Of a stretch of DNA of 64,000 nt, positions 59,293-64,000 are shown in pieces. Below the pieces are notes generated by a model. The model made no database searches. It was given only the letters and a program-made list of their open reading frames with translations, and was not told the origin of the DNA. Position 1 is the first letter of the stretch. The number at the start of each line of letters is the position of its first letter. Source of the DNA: QYQD01 sp040754095 (lineage in GTDB: Bacteria; Desulfobacterota; QYQD01); assembly GCA_040754095.1 (NCBI GenBank), contig JBFMFO010000013.1:8270-72269 (forward strand). Reading direction: 5' to 3'. The translations under genes were made by a program, and so were the position numbers.

Positions 59293-61280
59293 CAGCCTTT
59301 CAGTAAAGATAACCCGGCCTCGGCTATGGATTCGGCAGTCAAGCCATATCTCTCGCGAAGCTTCTTTTGACTGCCATGCTCCACAAAACGATCCGGGATG
59401 CCTATTCGTTTTAAGGGCTTATTTAGGATATGACGGCGTTCAAATAGTTCCAGGATGGCGCTGCCGAATCCACCGTCCAGGACGTGTTCTTCTACGGTCA
59501 ACACGGCCTTGCTTCGCTGAGCCTTTGAGATGATAAGTTCCTCGTCCAGGGGCTTTACAAACCGGGAGTTGACCACAGTGGCGCTGATCCCTGATTCTGC
59601 CAGTAACTTTGCGGCCTGGACGGCCATATTTACCGTGACTCCGATGGCCAGTATCAAAAGATCGTCGCCTTCCCGCAAGACTTCGGCCCTGCCGATCGGT
59701 ATGATGTTCAGGCACTGATCCAGGGGGATGCCCTCACCGGCCCCCCTCGGGTAGCGCACGGCGGCCGGACCCGGATGTTTAACGGCCGTATAAAGCATAT
59801 GCTGGAGTTCATTCTCATCCTTAGGGGCCATAACTACCATATTAGGCAGGTGCCGCAAGTAGGCAAAGTCGAAAAGCCCATGATGAGTAGGCCCGTCTTC
59901 GCCTACAATCCCACCCCGGTCCAGGGCAAAAGTTACCGGTAACTTGGAAAGGCAAACGTCATGGGCTATCTGGTCATAGGCCCTTTGCAGAAAAGTAGAA
60001 TAGATAGCCACAACCGGCGACAGGCCCTCAGAGGCCAATCCGGCCGCAAAAGTCACGGCATGCTGTTCGGCGATACCCACATCAAAAAATCTCTCAGGAA
60101 ATTTCTCGGAGAAATCATTCAGCCCGGTGCCCTCCGGCATGGCCGCGGTAATAGCTACAATTTTTTTATCTTCAGATGCCAGTCTTATGAGCGTATTTCC
60201 AAAGACCTTGGTATAACTCATAGGACAGTTTAGGTTGACTTGAATTTCCCCGGTCTCAATATCAAAAGGTCCCACACCATGGTAAAGGTCCGGCCTCTCC
60301 TCGGCCGGTTTGTACCCCTTGCCTTTTTTCGTCAATACATGCACCAGCACCGGCCCCTCAAGATGTTCCAAGTTGCGTAAAATCGGAATGAGTTCTCCAA
60401 AATCATGACCGGAAATGGGGCCGATGTATTCAAACCTCAGGGCCTCAAAGAGCATCCCCGGCGTGAAAAAGCCCTTGAACGAATCCTCCACCTTTTTAAG
60501 GACATGGATTATGTTCTCTCCCACCCCGGACAGTGATTTCAGCCGCCGCTCCACGTCTTTTTTAAACCGTACCACGGTGCGTCCGGTGAGTTTGCGGCTG
60601 AGATACGCAGAGAGGGCCCCGACATTCTTGGATATCGACATCTCATTGTCATTCAGGATAACGATCAGGTTCTTATCCAGGTGTCCGGCCTGATTTAATC
60701 CTTCGAAGGCCAATCCAGCGGTCATAGACCCATCACCGATGACGGCAATAATTTTGGCCTTTTCTCCCTTGAAGCATTTAGCCGCCGTAATGCCTAACGC
60801 CGCTGAAATGGAGGTGCTGCTATGGCCGGCGTCGAACGCATCATAGGCGCTTTCGGCCCGTTTAAGAAAGCCGCTGATTCCTCCATCCTGGCGCAGGGTG
60901 TGAAACCGGTCCCGGCGGCCGGTGAGGAGCTTGTGGGCATAGGCCTGATGGCCCACATCCCAGATGATCTTATCGCGCGGAGTGTCAAAGACATAATGCA
61001 GGGCAATGGCCAGTTCCACAGTCCCAAGACTTGAGGCCAGGTGGCCGCCATTCTTGGAGACCGTTCGGATTATCTCTTCCCTTATCTCCTGGGCCAGAAG
61101 GATTAGTTGATTCTCGTTGAGGGACTTCATATCTGCCGGGCTATTAATGCGAGGGAGTATCGGAGATATAATCACTTCCGCCTCCTTTTCATCGTCGATC
61201 GGCCGGCCTTTAGCGGAGGGGGTTTTTACCCGCTCTTGAGAGACACCTTGCTTCAAATCCATCCTCTGTGCTACCGCCAT
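59292..61280 (-). CDS. dxs: 1-deoxy-D-xylulose-5-phosphate synthase Dxs
   Basis: Dxs joins pyruvate and glyceraldehyde 3-phosphate to make DXP, the entry to MEP isoprenoid synthesis and the precursor for PdxJ and thiamine. Signatures: INSPADMKSL, HLASSLGTVELAIALHYVFD, DVGHQAYAHKLLTGRRD and the thiamine diphosphate motif VIGDGSMTAGLAFEGLN; the C-terminal transketolase part has AVRYPRG and FGSAIL. From ATG 61280 (AGGTGG upstream) the protein has 662 residues, about 40 of them a poorly conserved N-terminal lead. GTG at 61289 is also possible. The ispA gene is upstream on the same strand. Confidence 0.95.
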   Translation of the reverse strand: MAVAQRMDLKQGVSQERVKTPSAKGRPIDDEKEAEVIISPILPRINSPADMKSLNENQLILLAQEIREEIIRTVSKNGGHLASSLGTVELAIALHYVFDTPRDKIIWDVGHQAYAHKLLTGRRDRFHTLRQDGGISGFLKRAESAYDAFDAGHSSTSISAALGITAAKCFKGEKAKIIAVIGDGSMTAGLAFEGLNQAGHLDKNLIVILNDNEMSISKNVGALSAYLSRKLTGRTVVRFKKDVERRLKSLSGVGENIIHVLKKVEDSFKGFFTPGMLFEALRFEYIGPISGHDFGELIPILRNLEHLEGPVLVHVLTKKGKGYKPAEERPDLYHGVGPFDIETGEIQVNLNCPMSYTKVFGNTLIRLASEDKKIVAITAAMPEGTGLNDFSEKFPERFFDVGIAEQHAVTFAAGLASEGLSPVVAIYSTFLQRAYDQIAHDVCLSKLPVTFALDRGGIVGEDGPTHHGLFDFAYLRHLPNMVVMAPKDENELQHMLYTAVKHPGPAAVRYPRGAGEGIPLDQCLNIIPIGRAEVLREGDDLLILAIGVTVNMAVQAAKLLAESGISATVVNSRFVKPLDEELIISKAQRSKAVLTVEEHVLDGGFGSAILELFERRHILNKPLKRIGIPDRFVEHGSQKKLRERYGLTAESIAEAGLSLLKG

Positions 61281-61319
61281 CTCTCCCACCTACCCTTGAT
61301 GGCTTCGTAAAAGAGCAAT

Positions 61320-61515
61320 TTTTCACGCAAAGGCGCAAAGCTATAAATCCGAAATCCTAATATCGAAACCCGAAACAAATCCGAAATCAAAATACTCAAA
61401 TGACCGAAACATAATTGTTTAGAATTTTGGTCATTTGAATCTGTTTCGTATTTCGAATTTCGCGCTTCGGATTTCTTGTATCTTTGCGTCCTTGGCGGCT
61501 TTGCGTGATATTTTG
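61320..61515. repeat. Nested palindromic repeat between ispA and dxs
   Basis: Outer arms TCACGCAAAGGCGCAAAG and TTTGCGTCCTTGGCGGCTTT then GCGTGA. Inner arms are CGAAANN heptamers (CCGAAATCCTAATATCGAAAC) against TTTCGNN units (GTTTCGTATTTCGAATTTCG). The centre is ATGACCGAAACATAATTGT with GGTCATTT as the complement. It fills nearly the whole gap. Confidence 0.75.
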
Positions 61516-61532
61516 GACTTTTCACGAAATCA

Positions 61533-62423
61533 TCACTTTTTTCTATCTAAAATATAGTGGGCTATGACCCGAAGGGGCTCGGCCTCGGCCCCGAACCCAC
61601 GCAGGCTGCCTATAGCCTCTTCAATAAGCTTTTTGGCTATAATTCCGGATTCCTCAAGCCCATAAACAGACGGATAGGTCGCTTTCTTTTTTCTTACATC
61701 ACTACCCGTAGCCTTGCCCATCTCTTTTGGATCACCCTCGATATCCAGAATATCATCGATTACCTGAAAGGCCAGTCCCAGGGCCTCCCCATAACGCCCC
61801 AGAGAATCTATCTTATTCCGGCGGCCGCCCGCTATCAAGGCCCCGGCCCGAATCGAACCGGCGATAAGGGCTGCGGTCTTGTACGTATGAATGTACCGAA
61901 CGGTCGAGGCATCCGCGTCTTTACCCTCGGAAATCATATCCACCACCTGGCCGCCGACCATACCGTGCACTCCCGCGGCACGAGCTATCACCCGGGTGGC
62001 CTCGATGGAATTGGCCTTGCGCCTCCCCGCATTATGTGAGATGCCGGACAGTAGTTGGAAAGCAAAGGTAAGAAGGCCATCACCGGCCAGTATGGCCATG
62101 GCCTCTCCAAAGACCTTGTGGCAGGTCGGCACCCCGCGGCGGTAGTCGTCATCGTCCATAGCCGGCAGGTCATCGTGAATCAGCGAATAGGTATGAATAC
62201 ATTCCAAGGCGCAGGCGATAGGCAAGGCCCGTTCTATATCTCCGCCCATGGCCTCGCAGGCGGCCAGACAGAGAATCGGCCGCACCCGTTTGCCCCCGGC
62301 AAAGACGCTGTAGCGCATAGCCCGCATAACCTCCCCGGCCGGACCTTCTTCCTTTGGCAGGCACCTGTCCAGTGCCCGGTCAACCAATGCCCTGCGCTCA
62401 GCGATATAGGACTTTAAATCCAC
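61533..62423 (-). CDS. ispA: Polyprenyl synthetase (farnesyl/geranylgeranyl diphosphate synthase)
   Basis: Trans-prenyltransferase of 296 residues. The two Asp-rich motifs are clear: LIHDDLPAMDDDDYRRG (first, DDxxD) and FQVIDDILDIEGD (second). It makes medium-chain prenyl diphosphates from DMAPP and IPP. It starts immediately after xseB and precedes dxs, the usual xseB-ispA-dxs order. Confidence 0.94.
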   Translation of the reverse strand: MDLKSYIAERRALVDRALDRCLPKEEGPAGEVMRAMRYSVFAGGKRVRPILCLAACEAMGGDIERALPIACALECIHTYSLIHDDLPAMDDDDYRRGVPTCHKVFGEAMAILAGDGLLTFAFQLLSGISHNAGRRKANSIEATRVIARAAGVHGMVGGQVVDMISEGKDADASTVRYIHTYKTAALIAGSIRAGALIAGGRRNKIDSLGRYGEALGLAFQVIDDILDIEGDPKEMGKATGSDVRKKKATYPSVYGLEESGIIAKKLIEEAIGSLRGFGAEAEPLRVIAHYILDRKK

Positions 62424-62657
62424 TTACACATTTCCTTCCGGCTCAAAGGGCCTGGTCAATAACTTACCGCCTTCGCCTTTTACCAGAAGTTCTATCTTCT
62501 TCTCTGCCTCATCAAGTTTACGGAGACAAAACTGTGAAAGCTTAACCCCTTCTTCAAATTTTTTCAACGATTCTTCGAGAGACAGATCACCGGCCTCCAG
62601 CACCCGGACGATCTCTTCCAACTTCTGCATGGCCTCTTCAAAATTCTCTTTGCCCAT
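62424..62657 (-). CDS. xseB: Exodeoxyribonuclease VII small subunit XseB
   Basis: A 77-residue helical protein with the family core EEAMQKLEEIVRVLEAGDLS and EESLKKFEEGVKL. It pairs with XseA, which is not in the window. It ends directly at the ispA start codon. Confidence 0.92.
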   Translation of the reverse strand: MGKENFEEAMQKLEEIVRVLEAGDLSLEESLKKFEEGVKLSQFCLRKLDEAEKKIELLVKGEGGKLLTRPFEPEGNV

Positions 62658-62669
62658 TAGACCCCCAAT

Positions 62670-62930
62670 CTATCAAATCCGAAATTCGAATATCGAAACT
62701 CGAAACAAATTCTAATTTTCAAAATTAAGAATGTCCCAAACTGCGGCGGAGCTAATTCGTTTTGAACATGCATAGCGAGCGCATTCCCCGCTGTTTGCGG
62801 CGGGGTTAGCGAGCGAATACTATGCTTTTTACCTTACATACGGAGATTCCCCGCAGCAAGCTGCGGGGAGCTTCAATTTCTTATTTCGGTGATTCGATAT
62901 TGTTTCGGATTTCGTGCTTAGAATTTTCCT
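62670..62930. repeat. Heptamer repeats with two GC-rich hairpins
   Basis: CGAAATTCGAATATCGAAAC-type heptamers at both edges flank two hairpins: CATAGCGAGCGCATTCCCCG ... CGGGG ... CTATG (62771-62824), and a perfect CCCCGCAG-CAAG-CTGCGGGG (62849-62868). The first is again a long imperfect stem reminiscent of the elements at 22004 and 56501, but with a different core. It fills the gap between xseB and the M23 gene. Confidence 0.7.
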
Positions 62931-62933
62931 TTA

Positions 62934-63854
62934 TTAATTTTTGACCTCAGCCAATACACTAGTTGCCTCAATGAGGGACAGCGGATCCACCCTTGTGCCG
63001 CAAATAACCGCGCCCCAGTGCAGATGCGGCCCGGTAGCCCTTCCTGTAGCCCCTACTTCTCCAAGTGAATCTCCTTTGGCCACCTGCTGCCCTTCTTGCA
63101 CCGCCGTTTTTGAGAGGTGGCAGTATATAGTAAACACCCCCTGGCCATGATCCAAAATAACCGTATTACCCAGGAGATAAAAATCACCGGCCAGGGCTAC
63201 ACGTCCATTATTCGCACAACGGATCGGCGTCCCCTCTTTTCCCCGGATGTCAACACCCAGATGGCGACTACGCTCCTCGCCGTTCAAGATGTGTCTGCTG
63301 CCGAATAAACCGACTATATCGCCCTCCACGGGTTTAACAAAACCTCCGTTCCAGAACAGAGTCGCACTGGTTTTCTCAAAAACCGCATCTACAGCCTTCT
63401 TTTCGTCTCGTATGCGCTTAAGCATTTCCTCTGGAAACGTAACCATCTTTTCAGGCAGAGTAAGTTCCTCTACATGAAACTCATAGGGATGCACCTCCAC
63501 CTGGATGGTTATCACCTTTTTTGTGCCGTGGTGGATGCGCTCGTACTCAATGGTGAGGGGATATTTCCCCGGAGGTGTGGATATGTCCACCGGTAGTAAT
63601 GCCGCCAGTCTTCCCGAAGCGGAGTGAAAATAAACCGGACGATTAAGAAAGGTGGCTGCCTTAGGCTGAGTAGCGGGTACGTCGCTAATAGAAAAGAGAC
63701 CTACCTGCCCTATGGCCAGTTTAGCCGGATGAAGGCTCCAGACGGGACTTTCATCGGCATAGGAAGCCGTTCCCGAAAAACCAATCGCCATGAAACAACA
63801 GAAAACAAAAATAATTAATTCGTAAAAAAGCCTTTTCACCGCTGAGCGCTCCAT
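62934..63854 (-). CDS. M23-family (LytM-type) metallopeptidase
   Basis: Exported peptidoglycan hydrolase of 306 residues. A signal peptide or N-terminal anchor (LIIFVFCCFMAIGFSG) precedes a beta-rich domain (about 40-140). The C-terminal peptidase_M23 domain has HLGVDIRGKEGTPI near residue 200, the VILDHGQGVFTIYCHLS region and GPHLHWG, which supplies the zinc-binding histidines. The ATG at 63854 is preferred over TTG at 63866. Both lack a clear ribosome site. Bases 63867-64000 show nothing recognisable. Confidence 0.9.
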   Translation of the reverse strand: MERSAVKRLFYELIIFVFCCFMAIGFSGTASYADESPVWSLHPAKLAIGQVGLFSISDVPATQPKAATFLNRPVYFHSASGRLAALLPVDISTPPGKYPLTIEYERIHHGTKKVITIQVEVHPYEFHVEELTLPEKMVTFPEEMLKRIRDEKKAVDAVFEKTSATLFWNGGFVKPVEGDIVGLFGSRHILNGEERSRHLGVDIRGKEGTPIRCANNGRVALAGDFYLLGNTVILDHGQGVFTIYCHLSKTAVQEGQQVAKGDSLGEVGATGRATGPHLHWGAVICGTRVDPLSLIEATSVLAEVKN

Positions 63855-64000
63855 ATCCGTTGTCAATGGTTATTAGTTGGTTGCTATCATAACATCGATA
63901 ACTGATTTCTAATGCTAAAGATTATCATAACATCGATAACTATTTTACGTTTTACTCTTTGTATAAGAAAGCAAAGGAGCAACAATAGTATCCTTAATTG

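Overview
The window reads as a dense chromosomal segment from an anaerobic Desulfobacterota-type (former Deltaproteobacteria) bacterium. The grounds are gene content and order: a pdxJ-acpS-nnrD-tsaE-lysC-cimA run, a tungsten-type aldehyde:ferredoxin oxidoreductase, a Fur/FeoB/DtxR-FeoA iron module, PilT-type ATPases, PEP-CTERM surface proteins and an oxygen-independent housekeeping set. This is inferred from families recognised by eye; no 16S gene or other species marker is present. No tRNA, rRNA, prophage or CRISPR array was seen.

Layout. 1-4.8 kb (minus): 5'-part of ligA, queuosine genes queC-queE-queD, a PPC-domain protein, tatC and a 56-aa membrane protein with its own terminator. 5.1-15.6 kb (plus): phoH, a 7TM-HD phosphodiesterase, ybeY, pdxJ, acpS, nnrD, tsaE, lysC, cimA and a ComEA-like protein. 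15.7-19.8 kb: four PEP-CTERM proteins, one a C39-like peptidase, split by an ISL3 transposase remnant. 19.8-31 kb: aldehyde oxidoreductase, a 35-aa membrane protein, a 990-aa TPR protein coupled to oppC-oppB-oppA, and the divergent ATPase pair oppD-oppF. 31-37 kb: accessory stretch with REP hairpins, a truncated REP-associated transposase, a PIN protein, a secreted S1-protease/TPR protein of 1382 aa, an RHS stub and a small metallopeptidase. 37-49.4 kb: zinc-ribbon protein and two PilT-type ATPases, an EF-G paralogue, mogA, holA, an L,D-transpeptidase with a Tat-exported M15-like peptidase, a nitroreductase and a truncated RelE. 49.4-52 kb: two more PEP-CTERM genes. 52-56.4 kb: a PD-(D/E)XK-like protein, then fur-feoB-dtxR/feoA. 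56.7-57.8 kb: a 55-aa putative selenoprotein with an in-frame UGA followed by a cytoplasmic ModA-like binding protein. 57.8-63.9 kb (minus): pyrF, tlyA, dxs, ispA, xseB and an M23 peptidase.

Four patterns tie the window together. (1) Four of six PEP-CTERM genes carry a well-spaced sigma-54 promoter preceded by GTGGAAA/TTTCCAC inverted repeats, which looks like one regulon. (2) Almost every gap of more than about 100 bases holds degenerate arrays with a 7- or 8-base unit, usually as inverted arms around a family-specific core. (3) Two copies (22.0 and 56.5 kb) of a structured palindromic element share a core, while their outermost stems differ in sequence but stay complementary. (4) mogA, the aldehyde oxidoreductase and the ModA-like protein suggest active molybdenum/tungsten metabolism. 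The best candidate for something little described is the UGA-containing dual-CxxC gene with its SECIS-like hairpin and partner binding protein.
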